64,000 bases of DNA from Aquilaria yunnanensis (taxonomy: Eukaryota > Streptophyta > Magnoliopsida > Malvales > Thymelaeaceae), in the NCBI GenBank assembly GCA_039654915.1, contig CM077593.1, positions 54,070,501 to 54,134,500 of the forward strand, written 5' to 3'. The notes beneath the pieces are model-generated. The model searched no databases, was not told the DNA's origin, and saw nothing but the letters and a program-made list of their open reading frames with translations. The translations under genes and the position numbers were made by a program. Below are positions 1 to 10,335 of this stretch, one piece after another; the stretch's first letter is position 1; every line of letters begins with the position of its first letter.

Positions 1-992
1 ACTTCAACAGACGTATCCGAGCCGTCTCCGACTGGGATTCCGAGGACCCTTCGCGCTCTCTCTACCCCTTCCCCATCAATTGGAGGCTGATGACCGAGGA
101 GGTTCTTCGGGAGCTAGGGGTAGTGAAGGAGCACAAGACGGACCTTGGGATGCCGGCTCCTACCATCACTGGGAAAGACTCCTGGCTGGTGCAACTCCTT
201 CGGGAGGAAGTTACTTACGAAAATTTTTATGAGCATAAGTTATCTTCGAGTCCCTTTGTTATAATTTCATCTTGGACTCACACTGATGTGTTCTTTCTTT
301 TCCAGAGATGGGCGACGACACTGCTGCCTTCTACAAATCCCTTTTCCTCGGTCAATCCGAGAAAGGTGAGCAGACGAAGAAGGCAGTCTCCCGAAGGTGA
401 AAAGCGACTGGGGCTGGGCCTTCTTCTAAACGGGCGAAGAAGACTGTTCCACATCTTCAGCCGGAAGTTCTTGAGGAGGTAAGCGGAGAGCCCGAAGCTG
501 CTGCCGCTCCAGCGCCCAAGGTTGCTACCGACGTCCCTCCGACCGACGTCCCTTCTCGGAGTCCTACTTCGTCGCAGGCTCTTCTGGATGCCTTGGTAGA
601 GGCCTCTTCTACCGAGGAGCGGCGCAAGAGCAAAGGCAAGGGCATTTCTACCGAGGAGGTTCTGGATTCTGACGACAACGTGGCCGAAGTGCCACCAGGT
701 TCATTTTCTAGCGAACTGTGATGACTTCACTTTTTTTTGAATTTTGAGATTTACTTGCCTTGACTAGCTTTTTATTTTGCCGTGCAGGGGAGTTACAATT
801 TCCAGGTTGGGCAGACGAGCATGCCCGGAAGCGAGCCCTTCGGGATGCCCGTATCCAGAAGGGGAAGATCCCGAAGGAGCCTTTCTGGTCATTTACGGAG
901 GACATGAATTTGTACTCCGGAGATTGCCAGCAAATGGCCAAAGAGATCTCGAAAGGGATCCTTACCGAGGCCTCTTTCAGGGCCATTGCGGA
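1..992 (+). pseudogene. Antisense (aORF) gene of element A, exons 1 (partial) to 3, left part
   Basis: This is the left half of a spliced gene read opposite to its host retrotransposon. Exon 1 enters from the window edge and ends near 238. Exon 2 is about 306-698, starting after a TTTCCAG acceptor and leaving at CCAG|GT. Exon 3 starts at 788 after GTGCAG and is cut at 992 by the copia insertion. The limits were set by aligning to the better copy at 59443-61868. Decay: the expected intron-1 donor reads AT instead of GT, and exon 2 has one in-frame TGA. The encoded segments are the end of the N-terminal domain, a low-complexity Ala/Pro/Glu linker, and the start of a region with KEPFW and EDMNLYS motifs. 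The N-terminal family resembles PF04195 (putative gypsy-type transposon); its function is unknown. Confidence 0.7.
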
Positions 993-2380
993 TGAAGATT
1001 TTCAGGATCTTATGATAACATACTTTTATGTTATCTACTCATATATATGCCACATGCATATTTGTTCATTTGAATTCAACATGAATATAGATATACATAA
1101 TACTAATTCTTTAACATATTATTCATGCAGTTGATATAACATGCTATATAACATATCAATTTTACATACATGTTGTGTCAAATAAATCCTAGCATGCTAC
1201 TAAGAACATTCATGTAAATAATTCAAACCTAGCATGCTACTAAACCAAGAGAGAATGTGCACCTTTCTTCTTGGTTATCTTTGGTGAAAACTTGAGGGAC
1301 AACTTGATCTTAGAGGGGCACCTTAAAGCTTGAATAGAGATGAACAATCTCTATGTAAATCCACCCACAATGCTCTCAAGAAGTGTTTAATATTTCGGCC
1401 TCTAAAGGAAATAAGAGGAGAACAATTTTCTCTCAAGAAAATGGAGCAAATAGAGTGCAAATTCGTGCTTAAAATGGCCAGCCACTAAAGGCTATTTATA
1501 GATGACAAAAAGGCACACCTTTACACCAAGAAAGGTGTCTTTTAAGCCAAAGAACACTTCCTTTCGCTAAGGGTCATGTATGGTGGCGAAAATACATGTC
1601 TTTTAGCGAAGAAACACTTCCTTTAGCCTATAACCACCCATAACTACCTTATGGGCGAAAATACATGTCTTTTAGAGCCAAGGAACACTTCCTTTGGCCT
1701 ATAACCACCCATAACTACCTTATGGGCGAAAATACATGTCTTTTAGAGCCAAGGAACACTTCTTTTGGCCTATAATGACCCCATAACTACCTTATGGCCG
1801 AATATACATGTCTTTTCACTCAAGGAACACTTCCTTCGGATGAAAGGACATGTTCTTTTAGCCAATAGTCATCTTTTTGATGAAGAGACATACCTTTACA
1901 CAAAAGATGTGTCTCTTGGTGGTTATGAGCTAAAAGCAAGGTGAGCTGGCACAAAGCTAGCTCACTATGCTACTTATGCACCATTGAGCTCCTTTGAGCT
2001 CCAACCAAGCACCATGAACTGAGGTCCAGCTCCTAGAGCTGACCTTGAGCTGGAGTTAGCTGCTCTCAGCTGAAGTGAACTGAAGTCCAGCTACACTCAG
2101 CTACCAGAAGCTGCAGATAGCTGACTTGAGCTGACTTGAGCTGACTTGAGCTAACTTGAGCTGAAGTCTAGCTACTTTGAGCTACTTATAGCTGAAGTGA
2201 GCTGACTTGAGCTGAAGTCCAGCTACTCTGAGCTACTTATAGCTGCAGTGAGCTGACATAAGCTAACTTGAGCTAAAGGGAGCTACTTCTAGCTGCCTTA
2301 GATAGCTGTTCAAGCTAGAGTTAGCTCAATGAGCTCAAATCCTACCTTAAAAGGATCTTGGTGCGCCAAGAATTCCAACA
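993..2380 (-). repeat. 3' LTR of the copia element
   Basis: A 1388-bp LTR bounded by TG at 993 and CA at 2380 in plus coordinates. It carries an AGCT-rich degenerate tandem array at about 1978-2340 and repeated blocks of the type 'ggcgaaaatacatgtctttta' cut into units near 1580-1860. It matches the copy at 7795-9173. The adjoining interior on the minus strand ends in a purine-rich tract (GAGTGGGAGTT, 2381-2391), the expected polypurine tract. Confidence 0.93.
1978..2340. repeat. AGCT-rich degenerate minisatellite inside copia LTR
   Basis: Short units such as AGCTGACTTG, AGCTGAAGTG and AGCTACTT(A/G) repeat for about 350 bp, giving an AGCT word about every 8-12 bases. The other LTR carries the same array at about 8758-9128 with a unit-number difference near 2110-2160. 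This is direct observation; no function is implied. Confidence 0.8.
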
Positions 2381-3636
2381 AACTCCCACTCGCGCTAAGA
2401 TGCTTTTAAAGTTCCAGCTCCCACTCAAAACAAATTCCTTAATCCTTATAGCCGAAATAATCCAGACACTTCTACATATATAGAGTTGTGGGTGCGACCT
2501 CAGGCACACACACTAAGTCTCTTCTATTGAGGTTGTTAGACTCTCAATAGAAGATTGTCCTCTCCTCATAGTTTGAACATCTTCAAACTTTCCTTTGAAC
2601 ACATCAAATTCAAGTGTGTTGCTTAAACACATCAATCTTGCTTGAACACATCAAGTTATGCCTTTTAGACCCCAAACATATGATTCACTTCTTAATCACA
2701 ATCAGTCTCTTTCTTAGAATTTCAACTCCTTGAAATCCATGATTGTATTAAGCATTGTGTACTCATTTCAATCACTTATCATTCAATCTAGCATACTACT
2801 CACAGTAATATGTGGGCCCAAGATTGAATTTAGTGAACGTGTATCATCTTAATGTCTTTCCTTTTAGCTTCAATTACTTAGGTCAATGAGTTAACATGAT
2901 TACCCAAAAGGAGGATACTCCAGTCTCATTTCTCTAAGACCTTCGACAACCAATCAAAGTAATCATAATTAACTCAACTTCCTAATAGCAAGCCATAGTC
3001 ACTAAGAGTCTGATTCGAAGAATCTCACACTAAGCAAGAATAGAGACAACTTGCTTAAATTCTTCTTTGGTCATATTTCATGGTCATGGAACACTTGGAA
3101 ACACATCCATTAAAGTTCCATAATACACTTCTAAGGTGTTTTACTCATGTCACTCCCACTTGGAGTGATCTCCATTTCAATTGAGGAGTGTGTCATTTCT
3201 CCCTCGTAAAACATCACTAAGTGTACTCCTCTTAACACATAAAAGGAGGACATGTCAATAACCATGAAATTTCTCCATGTAAGCCCTAGCTTACATCTAA
3301 CATAGGCTAGGATGTATGAATGGTCGTACAAACAGAATGCACCAAAGCATGGAATCTTGATTACTCATAATCAAGGCGACCATAAAAGCTAAAGTGTCAT
3401 GTGTTGGTGCATGACTCCCACTTAAATGTATCATTCACTTAAGTTTCATTTAAGTCTTTAGCCAGTCTCATCCTTAATCTTACACAAAGATCAAGGGCGG
3501 ATGACTCGTGTGAGAAAGTCATCCTCTGCCTATGTTTGACATGTTCATTTGTTCGTTGTGATTCATAAAATTGAACTGAGTATTTCATAAAATACATAAC
3601 ATGTGTGACACCAAAGAGGTGAAGTACATCCAACAT
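2381..3636 (-). other. Long 3' non-coding region of the copia element
   Basis: About 1.26 kb lies between the RNase H stop at 3637 and the 3' LTR. On the minus strand I see only short frames (66 codons or fewer), without a signal peptide, zinc finger or membrane segment convincing enough to call an envelope-like gene. The stretch is A/T-rich, with runs such as 'acttaagtt' and scattered stops in all frames. It is not homologous, by eye, to other parts of the window. Confidence 0.6.
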
Positions 3637-4077
3637 TTACAATCTTCTAAGACCCATTGCTCTAACATGTCGAGCAAATACAAGTGGTGGCAATGGCTTA
3701 GTGAGAGGATCTGCCACCATCAGGTCTGTAGAAATGTACTCAATCCTAACTTCACCCTCTTCAATTGCATCTCGCACAAAGTTATATTTCATGCTAATGT
3801 GCTTGGTCTTTCCATGGTATTTGAGGTCTTTGGTATAAGCCATGGCTGCCATACTATCACTGTAGATAGTAATAGGTTTCTCAATAGAAACCCTAGACTC
3901 CAAATTCTTAAGGAAATAACCTAGCCAAAGGGCTTCTTGTACAGCTGAGGCACATGAAATAAATTCAGCCTCCATTGTGGACAATGCTGTACAAGTTTGC
4001 TTCTTACTACACCAAGTAGTAGCCCCACCATTTAGTATGAAAATATAACCAGATGTAGACTTAGCAAGAATATCTCG
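3637..4077 (-). pseudogene. Copia RNase H, C-terminal remnant
   Basis: The frame downstream of a TAG at 4078-4080 reads KSTSGY, then [25 protein letters not shown] and [10 protein letters not shown]. These are the standard copia RNase H landmarks, including the catalytic Glu (MEAEF) and Asp (SDSMAA). The normal start of the domain, with the first catalytic Asp and about 70 residues after the RT YAM block, is missing. The jump from GSLMYAMYV to the KSTSGY block shows an internal deletion of the RT-RNase H connection. The enzyme is therefore inactive, and the stop adds to that. Confidence 0.85.
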
Positions 4078-6654
4078 CTAGAAGTACAACCGTTTAGCTG
4101 ATGTATGGCCTTGTACATACATGGCATACATCAAGCTACCAATGGCACTTAGGTAGGGGATCTGAGCCATCTCTTCCTTCTCCTTTGGAGTCCTAGGACA
4201 CAAGTCCTCTCCAATCTTGCAACCATATGCAAGAGGTGTACTCATGGGCTTTGCATTTGTTAAGTTGAACCTTGCAAGAATCTTATCAATATAAGGTTCT
4301 TGAGAAAGGGCCAATAGCCTTGCCTTTCTATCCCTTAGGATCTTAACCCCTAGGATAAAGGCAGCCTCTCCCATGTCCTTCATATCAAAGGTGGAAGACA
4401 ACCATCCCTTGATGGTACTTAACAATGCAACCCCATTACTTGCAATCAGTATATCATCTACATATAGAGTCAATACTGCAAAACTAGACCCATAAGAGTA
4501 CAAGTATACACAATGGTCTTCATGCATCATCACAAAGCCATAGCTTGTGATTGCATGGTGAAACTTCAAGTACCATTGTCTTGAAGCTTGCTTAAGACCA
4601 TAGATAGACTTCTTCAGTCTACATACCTTGTCCTCTTGACCCTTTTGGACAAACCCCTCAGGTTGTCTCATATATATCTCCTCACTCAAATCACCATTGA
4701 GAAATGCGGTCTTTACATCCATCTGATGTAACTCTAGGTCCAGATTTGCCACGATGGCAAGTAATATCCTGATGGAAGTGAATTTTACAACAGGAGAGAA
4801 GGTGTCTTTGAAATCAACACTCTCCTTCTGTGTAAAACCCTTGGCCACCAAACGGGCCTTGTATCTTTTGATACTTCCATCAGAGTTCACCTTGATCTTG
4901 AGAACCCACTTGTTCCCAATTGCCTTACGGCCTGGAGGAAGATCACTTAGCTCCCAAACCCCATTGAGATGCATTGAATGCAACTCATCCTTCATTGCAT
5001 TTAGGCACTCTTCCCTCTGTGCACCCTCAAGAGCCTCCTTAACATTACTTGGTTCATCTATCTCATATGCAACCAAATTTGCCTCACTATCCAAGATCCA
5101 CCATTCTTTAGGTGGTCCAAATTTCCTCATTGATCTTCTCAATGTAGGTTGAGATGGAGGCAACTCATGCTCCATCTCTTGAGGCTCAACATTTTGCTCT
5201 TGAGTATCCTTAACTCCCTCTTGAACAAAACCTTCCTCTTGGAGGTCTTGCTCATGTTGGTCCACAACAACAGGTATTTCTGGAGCCATTGCTCCATGTG
5301 GTTGAGGTACTCCCTCTAGAGTAGGTGCATGTGTCCCAGGTGTCCTTATGACACTTGGTTGATCCTCATCTAGGATCTGGCTTAATGAGGTTAAGTCACC
5401 ACATTCACCAACTTTGGGAAACTCATCCTCCACAAAGTTAGCATTCCTTGCATCAAAGATGTTCCCAGTTTTGTGACTTATATCCAAGAACACATAACCC
5501 CTAGATTGTTCAACATAACCAAGGAAGGCACACCTCCTCCCCAAAGGATGGTCCGTTATTTGAACATAAGCTAAACAACCCCAAGGGCGTAAATAGCTTA
5601 GGTTAGGAGTTTTCTTCTTCCATAACTCATACGGAGAAGAGTTCACATTCTTGGTGGGTACTCTATTGAGGACATGAACTACACACAGCAGTGCATCACT
5701 CCAATAAATGATGTCTAAGTTGGCCTTTGCCATCATGGAACGTACCATGTCCATAAGAGTTCTATTTTTTCTCTCAGACACTCCATTCTGTTGGGGTGTC
5801 CAAGGAAAAGTGAACTCCCTTTCAATACCCTTTAAGTCACAAAATGCCTTGAATGCATTTGATGTATACTCTCCACCCCTATCTGTCCTCAAGGACTTAA
5901 CCTTCTTACCTACTTGGTTCTCAACCAAGTTTACATACTTCTTAAAGCATGCCAAGGCCTCTGCCTTGTTTCTTAGTAGGTAGATGTGGGTGAATCGAGT
6001 GTAATCATCTGTGAATGTGATGAAATACTTAAATCCATTTCTGGATTCAAGCCTTATTGGCCCACACAGGTTAGAGTGAACTAAACTTAGTGCCTCACTT
6101 CTCCTAGTTGCTTTGCCAAAAGGCTTTCTTGTGGCTTTGCCCTCTAGGCATGATTGGCAACTTGGAAGGACAACCTTGGTCAAGGAACCTAGCAAGCCAT
6201 TCTTGGCTAGCTTGTCCATTCTATCTTGACCAATATGACCAAACCTCTCATGCCATCTCATTTCATTTGTGACCTCTGTCACATAGCAACTAGGACTTGC
6301 AACATAATGGTCAGTTGGCTTTAACTCATAAAGCCCATTATTAACTGAACAAGTGCATACTATCTGATCATCTTTAATAATAGACACATTATTATTAAAG
6401 AATTTAAAGCAATAATTGTACTTCAACATACAACTTATAGAAATCAAATTTCTACAAATGTTTGGTACATACAATACATCTATTAGATACAAATATCCAA
6501 TATCTATAGGAATTCTACATGTTCCTATGCCTTCCACTTCCAGCCTAGCATCATTTCCCACTTAAACATGCTTAGCTCCTTTTGAGAGCTTCCTGTATTC
6601 CACAAACCAAGACTTGTCCCGAGCTATGTGGTCTGTTGCTCCCGAGTCTACAAT
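4078..6654 (-). pseudogene. Copia pol: protease end, integrase and reverse transcriptase
   Basis: The frame continues from gag across TGA (6655-6657) and TAA (6562-6564). The aspartic protease motif DSGATDH lies between the two stops. The long 827-codon stretch then holds the integrase zinc domain (HERFGHIG, CQSCLEGK), the integrase core (FTDDYTR, RTDRGGEY, QNGVSERKN: the D, D and E), and RT (KWVLKIK, KARLVAKGFTQ, MDVKTAFLNGDL, and YVDDILIA with both catalytic Asp). It ends at TAG 4078. The integrase and RT motifs are intact. Failure comes from the two nonsense codons flanking the protease, most simply Trp TGG codons turned to stops, and from the RNase H deletion. The order integrase before RT identifies copia. 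Confidence 0.9.
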
Positions 6655-7527
6655 TCACAAAGAATTGCACTCAGTTAGTAATGTACATGACACAACATGT
6701 ACAATGGAAGTAGAAGGGTATGTATGTACCTTGGGTGGACCCTTGCAATCCTTTGCAAAGTGTCCTTTATACCCACAGTTGAAGCACTTCAGCTTGCTTA
6801 TGTCCTGCTTCTTTTTGAACTTTTTCTTGGAAGCAGGACCTTTTCCCTTGCCCTTCCCTGGCCCTCCTTTGCCACCAGTCTTCTTCCATCCTTTCTGGAT
6901 AGAGGATGAGGCAACATATGCCTTAGAATGGTCCTTGAGGTCCATCACCTCAGCCTCAAGGAGGAGGTGACGAGCAATGTCATCAAATGACATTATTTGA
7001 GGGTTATGGCGTAAGTTGACCTTCATCAACTGCCATTCCTCATCGAGCAAGGAACGGATTATTGCTTGCACTTGTTGCTCATCAGTGAGCACATGCCCTG
7101 CTGTCTTGAGTTGGTGGATCATGCGTGACATCTCACGCAAATGAGCACTCATAGAGTGATCAGCACGCTTCACATAATTCTCAAACCTGAGAATCATTGA
7201 GCATTGTTTCTCTATAGAAACATCTCCATACTTGGCCTTGACTGAGTCCCATATGGCCTTAGCCCCCTCACGCATGGAGAATTCCACCATAATCTCAACC
7301 ACCATAGTGGAGAGGAGAGTGACTCTACTCATAGAGTTCTTCTTAAGGAATTCCTCATAGGCAGTCCTATCCTGTCCCTCAGCAGGAGGCATGATCTCTT
7401 GAGTGAGCATATCAAGAGTATCTTGCTCAGTTAATATGAATTTGACCTTCTGTTGCCAAATTGAATAGTTTTCACCATCCAATTTGAGGTCACGGTTTAA
7501 TTCTGCAACTATATTCTTACAAGCCAT
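6655..7527 (-). CDS. Copia gag (nucleocapsid) frame
   Basis: 290 codons opening with ATG at 7527, the first ATG after the leader. A UBN2/retrotran_gag-type domain comes first (LKLDGENYSIWQQK near residue 15, a common copia gag start; LLEAEV near 190). A Lys/Gly-rich linker follows, then one CCHC zinc knuckle, CFNCGYKGHFAKDC, near residue 248-261. The frame would run on into protease but for a TGA at 6655-6657. The product would coat the element's RNA in cytoplasmic particles. This is the best-preserved retrotransposon frame in the window. Confidence 0.88.
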   Translation of the reverse strand: MACKNIVAELNRDLKLDGENYSIWQQKVKFILTEQDTLDMLTQEIMPPAEGQDRTAYEEFLKKNSMSRVTLLSTMVVEIMVEFSMREGAKAIWDSVKAKYGDVSIEKQCSMILRFENYVKRADHSMSAHLREMSRMIHQLKTAGHVLTDEQQVQAIIRSLLDEEWQLMKVNLRHNPQIMSFDDIARHLLLEAEVMDLKDHSKAYVASSSIQKGWKKTGGKGGPGKGKGKGPASKKKFKKKQDISKLKCFNCGYKGHFAKDCKGPPKVHTYPSTSIVHVVSCTLLTECNSL

Positions 7528-7794
7528 CTACATTGATGCAATTCACATGTTTTAGTTCAATTTACACAACAAGACTCAAAAAAGCAACATGTGTATGAAA
7601 CAACTTCTAACATGCTCATATATGGCAAAAGAGATGCATATAGCATTTGATCAGAAATACATAAACATGTCTTCATTGCTTCATACACATATCCTTCGTT
7701 AGCCTTTATCAAAATCATACACATATGTATGATCCTAAATCGTGCTTACTACATGCAACATATACATTTTCATGACCTAGGCTCTGATACCAAT
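7528..7794 (-). other. Copia leader with primer binding site
   Basis: A 267-bp untranslated leader lies between the right LTR and the gag ATG. The minus-strand sequence TGGTATCAGAGC at 7781-7792 is complementary to the 3' end of plant initiator Met tRNA and lies 2 bp from the LTR. This fixes the element's direction. The rest is A/T-rich with no feature. Confidence 0.88.
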
Positions 7795-9173
7795 TGAAGA
7801 TTTTCAGGATCTTATGATAACATACTTTTATGTTATCTACTCATATATATGCCACATGCATATTTGTTCATTTGAATTCAACATGAATATAGATATACAT
7901 AATACTAATTCTTTAACATATTATTCATGCAGTTGATATAACATGCTATATAACATATCAATTTTACATACATGTTGTGTCAAATAAATCCTAGCATGCT
8001 ACTAAGAACATTCATGTAAATAATTCAAACCTAGCATGCTACTAAACCAAGAGAGAATGTGCACCTTTCTTCTTGGTTATCTTTGGTGAAAACTTGAGGG
8101 ACAGCTTGATCTTAGAGGGGCACCTTGAACCTTGAATAGAGATGAACAATCTCTATGTAAATCCACCCACAATGCTCTCAACAAGTGTTTAATATTTCGG
8201 CCTCTAAAGGAAATAGGAGGAGAACAATTTTCTCTCAAGAAAATGGAGCAAATAGAGTGCAAATTCGTGCTTAAAATGGCCAGCCACTAAAGGCTATTTA
8301 TAGATGACCAAAAGGCACACCTTTACACCAAGAAAGGTGTCTTTTAAGCCAAAGAACACTTCTTTTGGCTAAGGGTCATGTATGGTGGCGAAAATACATG
8401 TCTTTTAGCGAAGAAACACTTCCTTTAGCCTATAACCACCCATAACTACCTTATGGGCGAAAATACATGTCTTTTAGAGCCAAGGAACACTTCCTTTGGC
8501 CTATAACCACCCATAACTACCTTATGGGCGAAAATACATGTCTTTTAGAGCCAAGGAACACTTATTTTGGCCTATAACCACCCCATAACTACCTTATGGC
8601 CGAATATACATGTCTTTTCACTCAAGGAACACTTCCTTTGGATGAAAGGACATGTTCTTTTAGCCAATAGTCATCTCTTTTGATGAAGAGACATACCTTT
8701 ACACAAAAGATGTGTCTCTTGGTGGTTATGAGCTAAAAGCAAGGTGAGTTGGCACAAAGCTAGCTCACTATGCTACTTATGCACCATTGAGCTCCTTTGA
8801 GCTCCAACCAAGCACCATGAACTGAGGTCCAGCTCCTAGAGCTGACCTTGAGTTGGAGTTAGCTGCTCTCAGTTGAAGTGAACTGAAGTCCAGCGACACT
8901 CAGCTACCAGAAGCTGAAGTGAGCTGACTTGAGCTGACTTGAGCTAACTTGAGCTGAAGTCTAGCTACTTTAAGCTACTTATAGCTGAAGTGAGCTGACT
9001 TGAGCTGAAGTCCAGCTACTCTGAGCTACTTATAGCTGCAGTGAGCTGACATAAGCTAACTTGAGCTAAAGGGAGCTACTTCTAGCTGCCTTAGATAGCT
9101 GTTCAAGCTAGAGTTAGCTCAATGAGCTCAAATCCTACCTTAAAAGGATCTTGGTGCACCAAGAATTCCAACA
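7795..9173 (-). repeat. 5' LTR of the copia element
   Basis: A 1379-bp LTR, the partner of 993-2380, bounded by TG/CA in plus coordinates. It lacks about one short AGCT unit relative to the left copy and differs by scattered single bases. The promoter should lie here on the minus strand, but I could not single out a convincing TATA box. Confidence 0.92.
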
Positions 9174-10012
9174 GTGGAGGCTCACCCGGGGGACGATTCC
9201 CTCGCCGTGAAAGTTTCCGAGCACGCTGCCCAGGTATGCTTCGCGCCTTTCTTTTTCCTTTTGATTTCTTCTAAGTATTTGGCTCTCTTTTTTGCCTTAC
9301 TGACTTTGCCTTTATTTCTTTGCAGCTGCTGGGGTACGCTGGTTTCCTCATAGTTCGAGTGGCAAGGCAGGCAGCGTTCCGAGTCTCGGCCTTAGAAGTC
9401 ATAGGAAAAACTAAGGTCACGTGCTCGGAATTGGCTACCAGGAACACGCAGCTGGCTGAAGCTGTAGAGAAGGAAGTTGCTGCCGTTCAGGAGGAGTTCC
9501 TAAAAGAAAAAGAGGAACTTTTGAAGGACTCCTCCCAGAAAATTTCTGACCTCGGCTCCCAGGTGGCGGAGTTGATCTCAACGAACGAGGCGCATCAAAA
9601 GGAGAAGTCAGAGGCTGAGGTTCTCCTGGCGAAGGCGCTTGCTGAGAAGGCTGCGCTCCAAGCCGAAGTTGATTCTTTGAAGAAGGAGCCGAAGAAGAAG
9701 AAGATGAAGGCACCGAAGAAGGAGGTTGCAGATCTCAAGAAGGACCTTGAGGACCTTGGGGTCGAGAAGGATAAATCCGACCAGATGACCAAGGTTGGTT
9801 TCCAGGACGGGTTTTGCCTCGCTCGGCACCAAGTTCTTCAGAGGTTCCCAGATCTGGACCTCTCTTTCTTGGAGGCCCTAAACATTCTCGAGGGGCCTTG
9901 GTGGTCTTGGTCCAAGATTGAGCACTTGAACTTGCATTCTTCTTTCCCGGCGCCAAAGGTGGTGGAAAAGGACGTAGGAGCTGGTGGCTCCTGGGACGTC
10001 GAGATTCCTTAG
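9174..10012 (+). pseudogene. Antisense (aORF) gene of element A, end of exon 3 and exon 4
   Basis: The gene resumes after the copia element. Exon 3 ends at 9233 (CCCAG|GTATGC), and a 92-bp intron ends in TTTGCAG at 9325. Exon 4 runs 9326-10012 with TAG at 10010-10012. Exon 4 encodes about 228 residues: LLGYAGF at the start, then a long Lys/Glu/Leu heptad-rich coiled coil (about residues 30-150, with LKKEPKKKKMK), then a conserved tail (GFCLARHQVLQRFPDLDLSF, then WSWSKIEHLNL). Exon 4 is fully open in this copy. The coiled coil suggests a self-associating protein; nothing catalytic is visible. Function unknown. Confidence 0.75.
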
Positions 10013-10335
10013 TTTGTTATAGGGTCCTTTGCCTTTTTTTCCTTCTTTTTTGTACTTCTTCCTTTGGCACTCCTTCTTCTCTGTAAGCAAATTCATTTCA
10101 AGAAAGACTTTTCTGTTTAGAAAATTTGGCTAAGTCTTTTTGCGAGATTTTTCATTTCCCATTGTCCTGAACACGTTCGCTCAAGAGACTTAGGAAAATC
10201 ATATCTGCACTCGTTTTGGCGATCACCTTCGTTGAATTCTGGCTTGTACAACTTATGCTTAGGAACTTTTCTGAGAAACTTTTGTACTTAGAATATTTTT
10301 TCTAATTTGTTCAATGCCATTTTCCCATCGAAATC
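10013..10335. other. Convergent spacer between antisense gene and integrase (A)
   Basis: This is the 3' region shared by two convergent genes. It holds T-rich runs, an AATTCATTTC-type A-rich site near 10090, and one degenerate version of the 89-bp unit seen at 62082-62280 (GCGAGATTTTTCATTTCC near 10143 and GGAAAATCATATCTGCACT near 10193). No gene was seen. Confidence 0.6.

Larger units (their letters stand above)
993..9173 (-). mobile_element. Complete Ty1/copia LTR retrotransposon, non-coding-competent
   Basis: It has two long, nearly identical LTRs (993-2380 and 7795-9173). It is flanked by GCGGA (988-992) and GTGGA (9174-9178), a 5-bp target duplication differing by one CpG-type transition. 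The domain order on the minus strand is gag, protease, integrase, RT, RNase H, which is copia order. The primer site next to the right LTR is complementary to initiator Met tRNA, so the right LTR is the 5' LTR. It lies inside exon 3 of element A's antisense gene; the uninterrupted sequence can be seen near 61031-61040. Two nonsense codons at the protease and a deletion in RNase H show it cannot encode all its own proteins. The close LTR match (about 2% different by eye over the first several hundred bases) suggests a fairly recent insertion. The Tork-like assignment is only tentative. Confidence 0.93.

Noticed and set aside
3131..3636. Possible envelope-like gene in the copia 3' region
   Set aside because: Frames are 66 codons or shorter, with no membrane or signal segment.
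7781..7792. tRNA gene suspected from the Met-tRNA match
   Set aside because: Only the primer-complementary 12 bases are present; there is no cloverleaf.
9435..9956. Several minus-strand frames opposite exon 4 of the antisense gene
   Set aside because: They are shadows of the coiled-coil coding sequence (Lys/Glu codons read backwards as Leu/Ser/Phe).
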